A stretch of 64,000 bases of DNA from Acetivibrio thermocellus ATCC 27405 (GCF_000015865.1 NC_009012.1:2287081-2351080), one strand, 5' to 3'. Shown: positions 45,708 to 58,871, counted from the stretch's first letter. The notes: generated by a model from the letters alone, not told the origin. Program-made: numbers and translations.

Positions 45708-45826
45708 TTTGACAAACTTTTATACATTGATAATAATTCGACAAATATGAATATAATCCTCTTTATTTCAAGGTTTTTATAGCACTTAAGTCAAAGAAAA
45801 TTTTTTCGTTTGCAATTCAATTCAGG

Positions 45827-46024
45827 TCAGTTTTTCAAAGACAGTCTGTTCCAGGTTTCCCTGTCCACCTCTTCAATTTCTCCGTTTAATATGGCAAAAA
45901 TAAATTCCTTGTCCAATCCGGTAACTTTTGCGTACTCATCAAAGCTCATTTGGCTGCTGGCATTCCTGATTGTTTCTATAAGCATATCTGAGTGCTTTAT
46001 TTTCCCGGTATCGGGCGTTCCCAT
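45827..46024 (-). CDS. Small helical protein, HTH-like
   Basis: A 65-residue protein starting at ATG after GGAGGTG. Residues 15-60 (HSDMLIETIRNASSQMSFDE, YAKVTGLDKEFIFAILNGEI) read like a helix-turn-helix of the Xre type, though the fit is loose. It may be a small regulator or a DNA-binding accessory protein. It is followed by the solute-binding gene about 260 bases on; upstream is uvsE. Confidence 0.6.
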   Translation of the reverse strand: MGTPDTGKIKHSDMLIETIRNASSQMSFDEYAKVTGLDKEFIFAILNGEIEEVDRETWNRLSLKN

Positions 46025-46108
46025 TTGTTTTACACCTCCGGAATTTTTTGTCATATCGGAATTTGCGGAATTTATTATGTCTTCTTATAAACAGCGACAT
46101 TGCAAAAT

Positions 46109-47074
46109 TTACCGGATTTCAAAATGTCCTTCATCTATCCATCTTATGTCATCAAAGGTTTTCAATTCCCTGGAAAGTTTAAATAATGCATTATCCTTGT
46201 TCTTTGCCTCAATCATAACATCAAAATCCTTTTTTAACTTTTTTGCAATCTGTAAAAACCGGTAAAACTCATTTACATCTATTTCATCGGCATGGCTTCT
46301 GAAGTTTTCTTTGCTTTTTGGCGTTGAAAAGTGTATTTTAGGCGGAAAATACTCATCTTTCCATGTGTCAAATATTTCCTTAAGCATATCTTCAAGTCTT
46401 TCTCCATTGTTTACACAGTTGTGATGATGCACATCCAGCACCATTGGAACCTTCAGCTCCTTGCAGATGTCAAGCACATCCCTGGCAGTATATATCTTGT
46501 CGTCATTCTCAAAGATCAGCCTTTTTCTGATTCTGTCAGGGAGGATGGCATAGTTTTCTTTAAACCTTTCAACAGACGTTTGTTTGTTTTTGTAAAGCCC
46601 GCCTATGTGCATTACCAGCTTGTATTTGTAATCTTCAAGACCCATGGCTTCAAACAGTTTTACGTGATAATCAAGGTCCCGCACCGAAGCTTCAAAAACC
46701 TCTTTTGAAGGTGAGTTGAGCAATGTGTAGTGGTCCGGATGGGCGCTTACCCTGAAATTGTTTTCCTTTACAAAGTCACCGAGACTCTTAAACTCATTTC
46801 TAAACTCCCCGACATAGTCCCAGTGTGATACCATGGGATGTGTGGCCAAAGGCACAAGTTTTGATGTAAAACGGTACACACTGATGTTGTATGCTTTGTT
46901 ATACCTTAGTATCCTTAGTGTGTTGTGCAGATTTGCCGCGGTAACCTTCCGTAATTTGTTAAGCCTTGTTTCATCCTCGTTCAATCCTGCAAGGGTTTTT
47001 ACGGTTACGGTCCCGGAAGGCGAACTGTCTTTTAAGTTCATAGTCATTGCAACATAGCCAAGTCTTACCAGCAT
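46109..47074 (-). CDS. uvsE: UV DNA damage endonuclease
   Basis: A 321-residue UVDE/UvsE endonuclease that nicks DNA 5' of UV photoproducts. The TIM-barrel metal-binding motifs are present (VRLGYVAMT, FRVSAHPDHYTLL, KLVMHIGGLYKNK, LIFENDDKIYT, MVLDVHHHNCVNNG, KIHFSTPK, DVMIEAKNKD). The length is typical. The ATG follows GGGGAAAGT. It stands alone; its terminus is near the small HTH-like gene. Confidence 0.94.
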   Translation of the reverse strand: MLVRLGYVAMTMNLKDSSPSGTVTVKTLAGLNEDETRLNKLRKVTAANLHNTLRILRYNKAYNISVYRFTSKLVPLATHPMVSHWDYVGEFRNEFKSLGDFVKENNFRVSAHPDHYTLLNSPSKEVFEASVRDLDYHVKLFEAMGLEDYKYKLVMHIGGLYKNKQTSVERFKENYAILPDRIRKRLIFENDDKIYTARDVLDICKELKVPMVLDVHHHNCVNNGERLEDMLKEIFDTWKDEYFPPKIHFSTPKSKENFRSHADEIDVNEFYRFLQIAKKLKKDFDVMIEAKNKDNALFKLSRELKTFDDIRWIDEGHFEIR

Positions 47075-47156
47075 ACTTTCCCCTGTGATTATATTTTTGT
47101 ATTGTCTTTATTTATTTTGTCCCCATTTATTTTTTGCATTCCATATTTTTTGCATT

Positions 47157-47891
47157 CTACCGGGCTTTCACCACCAACAAGTGGGAATCTTCCGTATAAT
47201 CCGAGTATTTAAAATCCCCGTAAAAATCAAAGGCTGAAAAACCCGCATTTCGAAGCGCTGCGGCAAGTTCACCGCTTTTTAACGGCAACAGCTCCACAGA
47301 ATTGTTATATTCGGTTTCACAATCTCCATTTTTGATTTTCAGGGAGGTATTGAACTCTATAATGTTGCTTTCTTTTTTGTACCTGTATTTTCTTGTAAAT
47401 TCCAGCCCTATTTCATCATTCGTTATTGTCGGAAGACCGTCCAGATTGTACTTTATTATTCTGTCATAGTTTACTATCTGAAGCACAAGAAAACCGCCCT
47501 CTGCCAGCAAGCGCCTCATTTGCCCGAGGACATCGGTTATCTCTTTCAGGCTTGTAAGATGCACCAGAGAGTTGCCTATACAAAATATAGTATCAAACCG
47601 TTCCCCAATCTTTTTTTCAAGCTCCCTCATGTCACATTTAAAGGCGTTTATGGAAAGGCCGTTTTCCGATGCTTTCTTTTTTACTTTTTCCACCATTTCT
47701 TCCTCAATATCAACAGCTGTTACCAAATAGCCCTCTTTTGCCAGTTCCACCGAATATCCTCCCGAACCACAGGCCACGTCAAGGATTTTCCCACCGGGCT
47801 TTCCTGCGCAATTTTTTATAAAATTCAATTGATTTTCTCCGACGGGGAAAATATAATCATAGTATTTGCTTATTTCTCTGTAAAAACTCAT
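47157..47891 (-). CDS. Class I SAM-dependent methyltransferase
   Basis: A 244-residue Rossmann-fold methyltransferase. Start at 47891 (MSFYREISKYYDYIFP), with an AAGGAA-type site upstream. The SAM motif I is ILDVACGSGGYSVELA, with VTAVDIEEEMV (acidic ribose-binding residue) and FDTIFCIGNSLVHL after it. The second half is beta-rich (TRKYRYKKESNIIEFNTSL). The substrate is unknown. Confidence 0.85.
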   Translation of the reverse strand: MSFYREISKYYDYIFPVGENQLNFIKNCAGKPGGKILDVACGSGGYSVELAKEGYLVTAVDIEEEMVEKVKKKASENGLSINAFKCDMRELEKKIGERFDTIFCIGNSLVHLTSLKEITDVLGQMRRLLAEGGFLVLQIVNYDRIIKYNLDGLPTITNDEIGLEFTRKYRYKKESNIIEFNTSLKIKNGDCETEYNNSVELLPLKSGELAAALRNAGFSAFDFYGDFKYSDYTEDSHLLVVKAR

Positions 47892-47948
47892 AAAACCGCC
47901 GTTCCTTTCAAAATTAGTTTTCAAGTGCCGTTTAGTACTTTCCAACAT

Positions 47949-48258
47949 TTTTTAAAATTTTATCTGACTTGTATCTAACTTGCCAATACTATTTAGCTTT
48001 TACCGTTATTATTTTACCTTTACTATTTCATTTAATTTTCCAATACCCACTTATTTTCATCTTCCGGTAAAAACCGCTCTTCACCTTTATTATCCTTTTG
48101 CGACACCTCATTATATACATCGGCTTTTATGTAATAATTTACTGTATTTTGTCACAAGCAAAATTCAAATTAACAAACATGAAAAAAGAGATACCTCCAA
48201 GTGGTATCTCCCGTTTTACAAAGTCTAAATTATTATACACATAAATTATTATACACGC
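47949..48258 (-). terminator. Intergenic region with a terminator at 48188-48210
   Basis: GAGATACC (48188-48195) pairs with GGTATCTC (48203-48210), with a T run on the minus strand. It ends the peptidoglycan-binding protein gene. The rest of this AT-rich stretch shows nothing else. Confidence 0.85.
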
Positions 48259-49341
48259 CTAAAACTTATTCTTTGCAGCCCACTCTGCCGCTTCCCTGAC
48301 CGCCTTCTGATGATTTTCATCCACTCTGTTGGTTCCATGAGTCTTGCTGTTTAAAAAGTGAACGTCAAACACTCCGTTCATGTTGTTGTTTTTAACGGAG
48401 TCGAGATTGTCTCCTGCGCCATATCCTCCGCTTCTCGATTTTACATATGTATTAGCCGGCGCACTGTCAACTCCTGCATGAGGCATTCCCGCCATCGAAG
48501 CCGCCATTTTTCTCCCGTTGACAATAACAATTATCGGTCTTCTTTCCCAACTCCAGCTTCCGCCGTAGATACTGAGCATTATTTCCGTGTCTTTAGCGGT
48601 TAAAGTCTCACAGTCTGCATGGTTATAGCCATAAGTCCTCTTTATATTAAATGTGCGCCCAGTCCTAATGTCATATACCTGTGCTGTATCGCCTATCTTG
48701 AAAATGTTTTCCGCATTACCGAACCAGGAATAAAGGTAATTGGTCTTATCGAGCCCTCCCCTGGATGCCGTAGCTGCGGATTGTGAAGCAGAACTACCGC
48801 TTCTTCCCATAAGCCTGTCAATCAATGCCAAGGTCTTCGGTCCTGCAATTCCGTCCTGCTCAAGACCGTGCTTTGCCTGAAGTTTCTTTACCGCTTCTTT
48901 TGTAAGGCTTCCATAGTAACCCGTTGGATCCACGCTCAGATAGCCCAAAGCTTTCAAGTCCTTCTGCAAAGCTGTCACACTGCTCCCGCTCATACCCTCT
49001 TTCAACGTTGTGCCGCCGGAAGACCTTGAAGCAGTCCTTTCGTTTATCAGCCTTTTGATAAGCGAGAGAGTGTCAGGCCCCGCAATGCCGTCCTCTTTAA
49101 GTCCGTAATTTCTCTGAAGCTTCTTAACTGCTGCTGTTGTAAGACTGCCATAATAACCTGTAGGAGTTACATCAAGATACCCCAGCGTGTTAAGATCCCT
49201 CTGCAGTGATGTAACCTGGCTTCCGCTCATTCCCTCCTTCAAAATCCCTGAAGATGCAAATACCATTGAAGAATTAATCATTATACAGGCGATTAAGAGA
49301 GGCAGAATGACCGCAAACAAAGCAGGTTTCTTCTTTTGCAT
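48259..49341 (-). CDS. Exported protein with two peptidoglycan-binding domains
   Basis: A 360-residue secreted protein. A signal peptide (about 1-29) is followed by two peptidoglycan-binding repeats (about 34-92 and 110-170; QVTSLQRDLNTLGYLDV and SVTALQKDLKALGYLSV), a serine/alanine-rich linker and a C-terminal domain of about 155 residues (FKIGDTAQVYDIRTGRTFNI, YGYNHADCETLTAKDTEIM, RKMAASMAGMPHAGVD, GVFDVHFLNSKTHGTNRVD). The conserved His, Asp and Cys look enzymatic, but I cannot name the activity. It likely acts at the wall. Confidence 0.8.
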   Translation of the reverse strand: MQKKKPALFAVILPLLIACIMINSSMVFASSGILKEGMSGSQVTSLQRDLNTLGYLDVTPTGYYGSLTTAAVKKLQRNYGLKEDGIAGPDTLSLIKRLINERTASRSSGGTTLKEGMSGSSVTALQKDLKALGYLSVDPTGYYGSLTKEAVKKLQAKHGLEQDGIAGPKTLALIDRLMGRSGSSASQSAATASRGGLDKTNYLYSWFGNAENIFKIGDTAQVYDIRTGRTFNIKRTYGYNHADCETLTAKDTEIMLSIYGGSWSWERRPIIVIVNGRKMAASMAGMPHAGVDSAPANTYVKSRSGGYGAGDNLDSVKNNNMNGVFDVHFLNSKTHGTNRVDENHQKAVREAAEWAAKNKF

Positions 49342-49757
49342 TTAATTCCCTCCTACTCTTAATTGACACTCCTACATTGTAACATTTTACGTCTCGATTA
49401 TAAAGTCAAAATAAATGCCTTTACAAATTAACTTATGTAGGGTGACTGTTATAAAAAGGCAACCTTCCATATTGGAAATTATATAAAAAAAACTGTTACA
49501 AGTAAACCCTTTTGAGCAATATAATTTTATATAGACCGACAGTTTATTTTTCAGCCAATTAATAAAGGATTTTTTTAGGTTATATTGAATATAAATAAAT
49601 ATATTATGTTTGTTGCTATATCCTGCTATAATTTATATTAGGTAACACACATTAAATTGCAGTTTTACATGTTTGATTTGTGACTTCCGTTTTTTTACCA
49701 ACAGTTGGTGCAAACCGAGTTTTACTAGCATCAGTAAAGTGAAAGGATGATCCTTAG
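49342..49757. other. Divergent intergenic region with a palindrome
   Basis: An AT-rich region of 416 bases between a minus- and a plus-strand gene. It holds a 13-base palindrome ACCAAC-A-GTTGGT (49697-49709), about 50 bases before the plus-strand start, which could be an operator. The promoters are not clear. Confidence 0.5.
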
Positions 49758-52208
49758 ATGAAAGCTATTATAATGGCCGGCGGGGAAGGCTCAAGGCTTC
49801 GGCCTCTTACATGCGACTTGCCCAAGCCTATGGTCCCAATAATGAACATTCCAATAATGGAACACATAATCAACCTACTGAAAAAACATGGAATTACAGA
49901 GATCGGCGTTACGCTCATGTACCTTCCCCAAAAGATTAAGGATTATTTTGGGAATGGTTCCAATTTTGGAGTCAACATAACCTACTTTACCGAAGATACT
50001 CCTTTAGGTACGGCGGGAAGTGTAAAAAACGCCGAAGATTTCCTTGATGAAACCTTTATAGTAATAAGCGGGGATTCCCTTACCAATATGAATATTACCA
50101 AAGCAATCGAGTTTCACAGGATGAAAAACTCAAAAGCCACTCTGGTTTTGACGAGGGTTGACGTTCCCCTTGAATACGGTGTAGTTATCACGGACAAGTC
50201 CGGTGCCATAACCGGCTTTTTGGAAAAACCTAGCTGGGGAGAAGTTTTCAGTGACACCGTAAACACCGGAGCCTATATTTTGGAGCCTGAAATATTAAAA
50301 TACCTGGAAAAGGGCAAAAAAGTGGATTTCAGCCAGGACCTCTTTCCCTATCTCCTTTTGAAGAAGGAACCCATGTATGGTTACGTCATGGACGACTATT
50401 GGTGTGACATCGGCGACCTTCAGGCTTATCTTCAGGCCCATTATGATGTCCTTGAAGGCAAAATCCAGCTTGATATAAACGGAACTGAAATTCAAAAAGG
50501 TGTTTGGGTCGGCTCGGGTGCAATCATCGAGCCCGGTGCGATACTCAACCCCCCCTGTGTTATCGGAGACAACTGCCGCATAGAAAGCGGTGCGGTAATC
50601 GACAGCTTGAGTGTCATCGGAAATAATAATGTGATTGAAAGGGACAGTTCCGTAAAACGCAGTGTTATTTGGGACGGCAACTACATTGAGTATGGCTCGA
50701 AAATTCGTGGTGCCATTTTGTGCAGCAAGACAAACCTCAAGCGCTATGTACATATATTTGAAAATGCCATTGTGGGAGACAATTGTTTGATTAACGAAAG
50801 GGTCGTTATCAAACCCAATATAAAAATATGGCCGCAAAAAACCGTTGAACCCTTCGCCATAGTGGACAGAAACATTATCTGGGGATCAAAGCACTCAAAA
50901 AGTATCTTTGGTGAAAACGGTCTTTCCGGAATTATCAACGTTGACATATCCCCTGAGTTTGCAACAAGGCTTGGCGCGGCATACGGTTCCATATTCAAAA
51001 AGGGTTCCAAGGTTGTTGTAAGTTCCACCACCGCCAACTCCGCCAGAATGTTCAAACATGCCTTTATATCAGGTATTCTTTCGGTCGGTGTGGAAGTATT
51101 CAACTTAAGCAGCCTTCTCACCCCTTTGGCCCGCCATGCAATCAATTTCCTTTCCGTTGAGGGAGGAATTCACATCAAGCTCAGTGAGGACAATCCAAAC
51201 AAGCTCAAGGTTGATTTTATGGACTCCAAAGGGGCAAGCATCAGCAGGGTTACAGAAAGGAAAATAGAAAACTCTTTTGCCCGCGAGGACTTTAAACGCT
51301 GCTCCGGAGACGAAGTCAGCAGACTTAACAATATTACGGACTTCAAGAACTATTATGTACGTTCCATATTGAATGAAGTAAATGTTGAAGCCATAAAAAA
51401 CAATCCGCCAAAGTTATGCATAGTTTCACCGTCAGATTTTGTAATATCCATTGTAGTACCGATGCTCACGGATTTAGGCTGCAAGGTTGCCAGTTTCTCC
51501 TCCACCAACGTGAGTGAAGTTGACACCATTGTTGACGAGATAAAAGACAATAATGCCAGCTTTGCGGCTTTCATTGACAGCAACGGTGAAACACTGGTGC
51601 TGATAGACAAAAACGGCAATGTGGTAAAGGATGATTTGTTCCTCTGTCTGACATCCCTTATTACTTTTAAGTCGGTTCCAAATTCAAAGGTGGTTGTGCC
51701 CATAACGGCACCATCCATTATTGAAACATTGGCCGAGCGCTACAACGGCAAGGTTGTGAGGACCAAAACCTCACCCCAGGCAGTAATGGAGCAAATGTTA
51801 AACCACAACCTTTTCAAAAATCGTGAAAACATGTATCAATTTCTGCTCAATTTCGATGCAATTGCAGGCCTGGTAAAAATAATTGAATTCTTATGCCTCC
51901 AAAATACGACGTTGACAGAAACCATCAAGGAAATACCTGATTTCTACGTCAGCAAAAAGAAGATTTTCTGTCCGTGGGAGTTGAAAGGCCGGGTAATGAG
52001 AACCCTTATAACCGAAAAAGACCAGGAAAAAGTGGAACTTTTGGACGGCGTGAAATTTATCCTGGAGAACGGTTGGGCCCTTGTCCTGCCCGACGCGGAT
52101 ATGCCCCTTTGCAGGGTTTACTCCGAAGGGGTGACACCTGAAGTGGCGGAAACCATTTCAGACAAATATATTGACAAAATAAAAGCAATAATAAATGATA
52201 AGAAGTAG
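49758..52208 (+). CDS. Nucleotidyltransferase fused to a degenerate phosphomannomutase-like domain
   Basis: An 816-residue fusion. Residues 1-240 are an NTP-transferase ([20 protein letters not shown] with PKPMVP), residues 250-370 are left-handed beta-helix hexapeptide repeats, and residues 385-810 resemble phosphoglucomutase/phosphomannomutase. In the last part the catalytic TASHNP loop is replaced by [10 protein letters not shown], so mutase activity is doubtful. Similar fusions are called mannose-1-phosphate guanylyltransferase/phosphomannomutase. It may make nucleotide sugars for wall or S-layer glycans. It ends 36 bases before rluA. Confidence 0.87.
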   Translation: MKAIIMAGGEGSRLRPLTCDLPKPMVPIMNIPIMEHIINLLKKHGITEIGVTLMYLPQKIKDYFGNGSNFGVNITYFTEDTPLGTAGSVKNAEDFLDETFIVISGDSLTNMNITKAIEFHRMKNSKATLVLTRVDVPLEYGVVITDKSGAITGFLEKPSWGEVFSDTVNTGAYILEPEILKYLEKGKKVDFSQDLFPYLLLKKEPMYGYVMDDYWCDIGDLQAYLQAHYDVLEGKIQLDINGTEIQKGVWVGSGAIIEPGAILNPPCVIGDNCRIESGAVIDSLSVIGNNNVIERDSSVKRSVIWDGNYIEYGSKIRGAILCSKTNLKRYVHIFENAIVGDNCLINERVVIKPNIKIWPQKTVEPFAIVDRNIIWGSKHSKSIFGENGLSGIINVDISPEFATRLGAAYGSIFKKGSKVVVSSTTANSARMFKHAFISGILSVGVEVFNLSSLLTPLARHAINFLSVEGGIHIKLSEDNPNKLKVDFMDSKGASISRVTERKIENSFAREDFKRCSGDEVSRLNNITDFKNYYVRSILNEVNVEAIKNNPPKLCIVSPSDFVISIVVPMLTDLGCKVASFSSTNVSEVDTIVDEIKDNNASFAAFIDSNGETLVLIDKNGNVVKDDLFLCLTSLITFKSVPNSKVVVPITAPSIIETLAERYNGKVVRTKTSPQAVMEQMLNHNLFKNRENMYQFLLNFDAIAGLVKIIEFLCLQNTTLTETIKEIPDFYVSKKKIFCPWELKGRVMRTLITEKDQEKVELLDGVKFILENGWALVLPDADMPLCRVYSEGVTPEVAETISDKYIDKIKAIINDKK

Positions 52209-52244
52209 TATAAAAATATTCTTCATTATCGGTAAAGGAGATTT

Positions 52245-53207
52245 ATGCGTACGATAACAATTACGGAAGACAAGGCAAACAAAAGAATTGACAAAGTTTT
52301 AAGAGAAACTTTTCCAAGGCTCCCCAACGGAGCCTTGTTTAAAGCCTTTCGCAAAAAGGACATAAAGGTAAATGGCGTGCGGGTTAAAGAGGACCACATT
52401 GTAAAGCTCAATGACAGGGTTGACATATATATCATTGATGAAATTTTGGACGGCGTGCCCAAAGCGGGAGAACTTAATTATGAAACGGCATTTTCGGTCG
52501 CCTATGAAGACAGCAATCTTTTAATCGTAAACAAAAAACAGGGCATACCCGTGCATCCCGACAGGACACAGACGGAGAATACGCTTATCGATTTTGTAAA
52601 AGAGTACCTTAAGCTAAAGGGTGAATTTGAAGAAAATTCCGGATTTACCCCTTCCCTTTGTCACAGGCTTGACCGCAACACAGGCGGTCTTGTTATGATA
52701 GCAAAAAACAGCTCCACTCTTCATATGGTGCTCAAAAAGATGAAAAGCGGAGAAATCAGCAAGTACTACCAGTGCCTTGTCAAAGGGAAAATGGAAAAAA
52801 AAGAGGATATTTTAAAAGCATACCTTGAAAAAGACGAGAAGAAAAGCAGAGTTTTCATCAAGGACACAAAGTCAAAAAACGCAGTTGAGATAATTACAGG
52901 ATATAAAGTGCTTTCTTACAAGGAACTTCCGGATATCGGTGAAGGTATCAGCAACCTTGAGGTTACGCTTTACACCGGCCGCACCCATCAAATCCGGGCC
53001 CACCTTGCCCATATCGGACATCCTGTTGTGGGCGACGGCAAATACGGAATCAACACCTTCAACCGTCTTTTAGGTGCCAAATATCAGGCTTTATGGGCGT
53101 ACAAGCTAAAGTTCGATTTTAAAAGCGATGCCGGGATTTTGAATTACTTAAGGGGAAAGGTAATACAGGTACAGCCGGAGTACAAGCTCTCAAAGTCATG
53201 GAAATAA
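52245..53207 (+). CDS. RluA family pseudouridine synthase
   Basis: A 320-residue rRNA-modifying enzyme. An S4 domain (about residues 12-65) is followed by the RluA catalytic domain with the nucleophilic Asp143 in CHRLDRNTGG, TLYTGRTHQIRAHLAHIGHP and QALWAYKLKFDF. It is of the RluC/RluD type. The ATG follows TAAAGGAG. It is probably in one transcript with the upstream fusion gene. Confidence 0.9.
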   Translation: MRTITITEDKANKRIDKVLRETFPRLPNGALFKAFRKKDIKVNGVRVKEDHIVKLNDRVDIYIIDEILDGVPKAGELNYETAFSVAYEDSNLLIVNKKQGIPVHPDRTQTENTLIDFVKEYLKLKGEFEENSGFTPSLCHRLDRNTGGLVMIAKNSSTLHMVLKKMKSGEISKYYQCLVKGKMEKKEDILKAYLEKDEKKSRVFIKDTKSKNAVEIITGYKVLSYKELPDIGEGISNLEVTLYTGRTHQIRAHLAHIGHPVVGDGKYGINTFNRLLGAKYQALWAYKLKFDFKSDAGILNYLRGKVIQVQPEYKLSKSWK

Positions 53208-53235
53208 CAGGTATTCTGCCGTAAAAAGATATTCT

Positions 53236-53276
53236 GCCGTAAAGCCGGCTCTTAATTCAGAAGCCGGCTTTACGGC
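53236..53276. terminator. Perfect 15-base-pair hairpin between rluA and xynZ
   Basis: GCCGTAAAGCCGGCT (53236-53250) pairs perfectly with 53262-53276. The convergent genes on each side would both end here. TATTCTGCCGTAAA also repeats directly just before it (53212-53242 area). Confidence 0.8.
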
Positions 53277-53305
53277 ATCATTATCTGCTCAGCTTTTCGG
53301 AATTA

Positions 53306-56097
<2,792 letters not shown>

Positions 56098-56332
56098 ATG
56101 CAAGATATAATCTCCGCAATCAAAAGAATCCAAAACGGAAATTTATATAGTAATCAACAGCAAAGAAGCCAATACCAACAATTATTTGTATGTCGGACCA
56201 AATATTTTGCGCGATGAGTTTAAATGTCTTGGACATAATTTTGAAGTATTTTTAGACCAGCTTCTCATGACACAAGGACAAAATTTTTGGAATTGGTATC
56301 GTACAGACAAATACTATGATTTTTCAAGGTAA
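56098..56332 (+). pseudogene. Gene remnant with a one-base frameshift
   Basis: MQDIISAIKRIQNGN (from 56098) continues in a neighbouring frame as YIVINSKEANTNNYLYVG, then ends NFWNWYRTDKYYDFSR before TAA at 56330-56332. The shift falls near 56145-56155. The sequence reads as coding but is short. The family is not recognised; a remnant of a small immunity-type or SMI1-like protein is possible. No active gene here. Confidence 0.5.
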
Positions 56333-56364
56333 AAATCTATCTATTATACTTTCACCAATAGTTT

Positions 56365-56402
56365 GGACGGTTCCCTGTTTGATATCAAACAAAGAACCGT
56401 CC
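56365..56402 (-). terminator. Terminator after ahpF
   Basis: GGACGGTTC (56365-56373) pairs with GAACCGTCC (56394-56402), with a second palindrome TGTTTGATATCAAACA inside. The T-rich tail is weak. Confidence 0.7.
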
Positions 56403-56414
56403 TCTGTTAATTTC

Positions 56415-57944
56415 TTAATTCCTGATTAGGTAATCGAAAGCGCTGAGTGCGGCCGTCGCACCGGAACCCATGGCTATAACAATCTGTTTATAGGGGCTGT
56501 TGGTACAGTCACCTGCTGCAAATACCCCGGGCATTGAGGTTTCATTTTTTTCATTGACAATAATTTCACCCATGGCATTGCGTTCAATGGTTCCTTCCAG
56601 CCATTCGGTATTTGGGACAAGGCCAATCTGAACAAACACTCCCTGAACCTCAATGTGCTTTTCTTGATTAGTGTCACGCTCAATGTAAGTAATCCCGTCG
56701 AGCTTTTCCTTCCCGGTAAACTCTTTTGTCTGGACATTTGTAAGCACAGTTACATTGGGAAGCCTGTACAAACGTTCCTGAAGCACTTTGTCAGCTTTCA
56801 GCTGCGGCAGAAATTCCAGTACCGTTACGTGTCTTACAATGCCCGCCAAATCAATGGCAGCTTCTATACCGGAATTGCCTCCGCCAATTACGGCCACATC
56901 CTTCCCTGCAAACAGCGGTCCGTCGCAGTGGGGGCAATAAGCCACGCCTTTGTTTTTAAACTCTTTCTCTCCGGGAACGTTCACATTGCGCCATCTCGCC
57001 CCCGTTGCAATAATAACCGTCTTACTTTTAACAACAGCTCCCTTTTCCAGCTCTACTTCCAAAAGTTCATTGCGTCTTATACTTTTTGCCCTTTGACGCT
57101 CCATTACATCTATGTCATACCTTTTAACATGCTCCTTGAAATTTTCGGCAAGCTTGGGACCTTCGGTGTATGGAACTGAGATAAAATTCTCAATTCCCAA
57201 GGTATCTAAAATCTGCCCTCCAAATCTTTCAGCTATAATACCGGTACGAAGTCCTTTCCGGGCAGCATAGATGGCAGAACTTACGCCGGCAGGTCCTCCG
57301 CCTATGACAAGAACGTCAAAAGGCTCTTTTTCATTAATGGATGGACTTTCCGTCGCCTGCCCCAGTTTTGCAAGAATTTCTTCCAGCGTCAATCGGCCGC
57401 TTTCGAAGAAATTTCCATTTAAGTATATCGTAGGCACCGCCATTATGCCCTTGCTTTCAACCTCTTCTCTGAAGACTGCTCCGTCGATCATGGTATGGGT
57501 GATATTAGGATTGAGTACGCTCATTATGTTAAGTGCCTGGACAACATCAGGGCAATTATGGCAGCTTAGGCTGACGTAAGTTTCAAAATGATATTCTCCT
57601 TTAATTCCCTTAATCTGATTGATGAGAGCCTCATCCACCTTAGGGGCTCTTCCTCCTACCTGGAGGAGAGCCAAAACTAAGGAGTTGAATTCATGACCCA
57701 ACGGAATACCGGCAAAGACAATACCCGTATCCTCATTCGGACGGTTAACGCTAAAGCTTGGTGTTCTGTCGAGTTCTGCTTTTTCAACGTGAATCTTTGG
57801 CGTAAGTTTTGCAATTTCATCTATTAGCCCGACCATATCAACGGATACTTTATCGTTTCCGGCGTTAACCTTGATAACAATATCATTTTCCAGCAACGTC
57901 AAATACTGTTCCAGTTGCTGCATGATTTCCGCGTCCAAAAACAT
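56415..57944 (-). CDS. ahpF: Alkyl hydroperoxide reductase subunit F
   Basis: A 509-residue flavoprotein that reduces AhpC. Residues 1-195 hold the tandem thioredoxin-like N-terminal domain with the CHNC pair; from 205 on it is a thioredoxin reductase-like domain ([23 protein letters not shown] in [28 protein letters not shown]). The order of domains is that of AhpF. The ATG has an AAGGTAAG-like site. It begins 13 bases after ahpC, so both form an operon for peroxide defence. Confidence 0.95.
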   Translation of the reverse strand: MFLDAEIMQQLEQYLTLLENDIVIKVNAGNDKVSVDMVGLIDEIAKLTPKIHVEKAELDRTPSFSVNRPNEDTGIVFAGIPLGHEFNSLVLALLQVGGRAPKVDEALINQIKGIKGEYHFETYVSLSCHNCPDVVQALNIMSVLNPNITHTMIDGAVFREEVESKGIMAVPTIYLNGNFFESGRLTLEEILAKLGQATESPSINEKEPFDVLVIGGGPAGVSSAIYAARKGLRTGIIAERFGGQILDTLGIENFISVPYTEGPKLAENFKEHVKRYDIDVMERQRAKSIRRNELLEVELEKGAVVKSKTVIIATGARWRNVNVPGEKEFKNKGVAYCPHCDGPLFAGKDVAVIGGGNSGIEAAIDLAGIVRHVTVLEFLPQLKADKVLQERLYRLPNVTVLTNVQTKEFTGKEKLDGITYIERDTNQEKHIEVQGVFVQIGLVPNTEWLEGTIERNAMGEIIVNEKNETSMPGVFAAGDCTNSPYKQIVIAMGSGATAALSAFDYLIRN

Positions 57945-57957
57945 ATCCGCTTACCTC

Positions 57958-58521
57958 TTATATCTTTCCTACCAAATCAATGCTTGGTTTAAGCGTTGCT
58001 CCGCCTTCTTTCCATTTTGCCGGGCAAACTTCACCGGGATGATTTCTGACGTATTGTGCAGCCTTTATTTTATCAATAAGAGCCTCGGCATTACGTCCGA
58101 CATTTTCAGCTGATACTTCAACATATTGAATAACACCGTCAGGGTCTATAATAAAGGTACCTCTGTCTGCCAATCCTGTTGCTTCATTGAGAACATCAAA
58201 GTTTCTGGAAAGAGTATGGGACGGATCGCCAATCATTACATAAGTAATTTTCTTTATAGCTTCGGATGTGTCATGCCATGCTTTGTGAGTATAATGGGTA
58301 TCGGTGGAAACAGAATAAACTTCTGCTCCTAATGCTTTAAATTTTTCATAATTATTCTGAAGGTCTTCAAGCTCGGTCGGGCAAACAAAAGTAAAATCTG
58401 CGGGATAGAAAACTACTATGCTCCATTTGCCCTTAAAATCCTGCTCCGTTACCGTTATAAATTTTCCGTTGTGATAAGCCTCAGCAGTAAATGGTTTTAC
58501 TTCAGTTCCAATCAGTGACAT
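57958..58521 (-). CDS. ahpC: Alkyl hydroperoxide reductase subunit C (peroxiredoxin)
   Basis: A 187-residue 2-Cys peroxiredoxin that removes hydrogen and organic peroxides. The peroxidatic cysteine is in [13 protein letters not shown] and the resolving cysteine in GEVCPAKW. The ATG follows AAGGAGG. A TATAAT lies about 70 bases upstream (58595-58600 area); a complete PerR box was not found. With ahpF it forms the peroxide-detoxification pair of this anaerobe. Confidence 0.96.
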   Translation of the reverse strand: MSLIGTEVKPFTAEAYHNGKFITVTEQDFKGKWSIVVFYPADFTFVCPTELEDLQNNYEKFKALGAEVYSVSTDTHYTHKAWHDTSEAIKKITYVMIGDPSHTLSRNFDVLNEATGLADRGTFIIDPDGVIQYVEVSAENVGRNAEALIDKIKAAQYVRNHPGEVCPAKWKEGGATLKPSIDLVGKI

Positions 58522-58666
58522 AACAAATTCCTCCTTACTTTTGTTATTATTCTGTTTGCTTATTTAAATTTTTTTAACCAATCAATTGACTATTATAAAT
58601 ATACCCACTTTTTTTTAATAAAACCGATTTTCAAAAATTTTTTTCAATAAGATTAAAAATAAAAAT

Positions 58667-58700
58667 TCATCCTACCTTTTTACAATGCAGAGTAGGATGA
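58667..58700 (-). terminator. Terminator of the type VII secretion operon
   Basis: TCATCCTAC (58667-58675) pairs with GTAGGATGA (58692-58700), followed by a T-rich run on the minus strand. It separates the operon from ahpC. Confidence 0.85.
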
Positions 58701-58730
58701 GCAGAAGCCCTGAACCGTCCTTTGTTTATC

Positions 58731-58871
58731 TTATTTTTCTTCTTCAGAAAAAATCAGATTATATATTGATTCCTTTGAGCCTTCTTCAAGTACGGTAAGC
58801 TCCTGGATTACCGGCTTTTCCTCTTTCTCCGGCACTGGAATTTGAGCAGTTCCGATTGATGGCTTAGGCAT
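58731..58871 (-). CDS. 46-residue small protein of the type VII operon
   Basis: Start ATG at 58871 after GGGGAGGGAAAGGG. The peptide opens MPKPSIGTAQIPVPEKEEKP and ends NLIFSEEEK; it is acidic, soluble and has no cysteine. It follows the WXG100 gene by 35 bases and precedes the operon terminator, so it is likely part of the secretion system, perhaps a chaperone or minor substrate. No family is recognised. Confidence 0.6.
   Translation of the reverse strand: MPKPSIGTAQIPVPEKEEKPVIQELTVLEEGSKESIYNLIFSEEEK

Noticed and set aside
49440-49757. Known riboswitch upstream of the nucleotidyltransferase fusion
   Set aside because: Only a short palindrome is visible; no consensus core of a known class could be recognised.
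58570-58625. Possible PerR box upstream of ahpC
   Set aside because: Only one half (TTATAAT) is present; the second half does not match.
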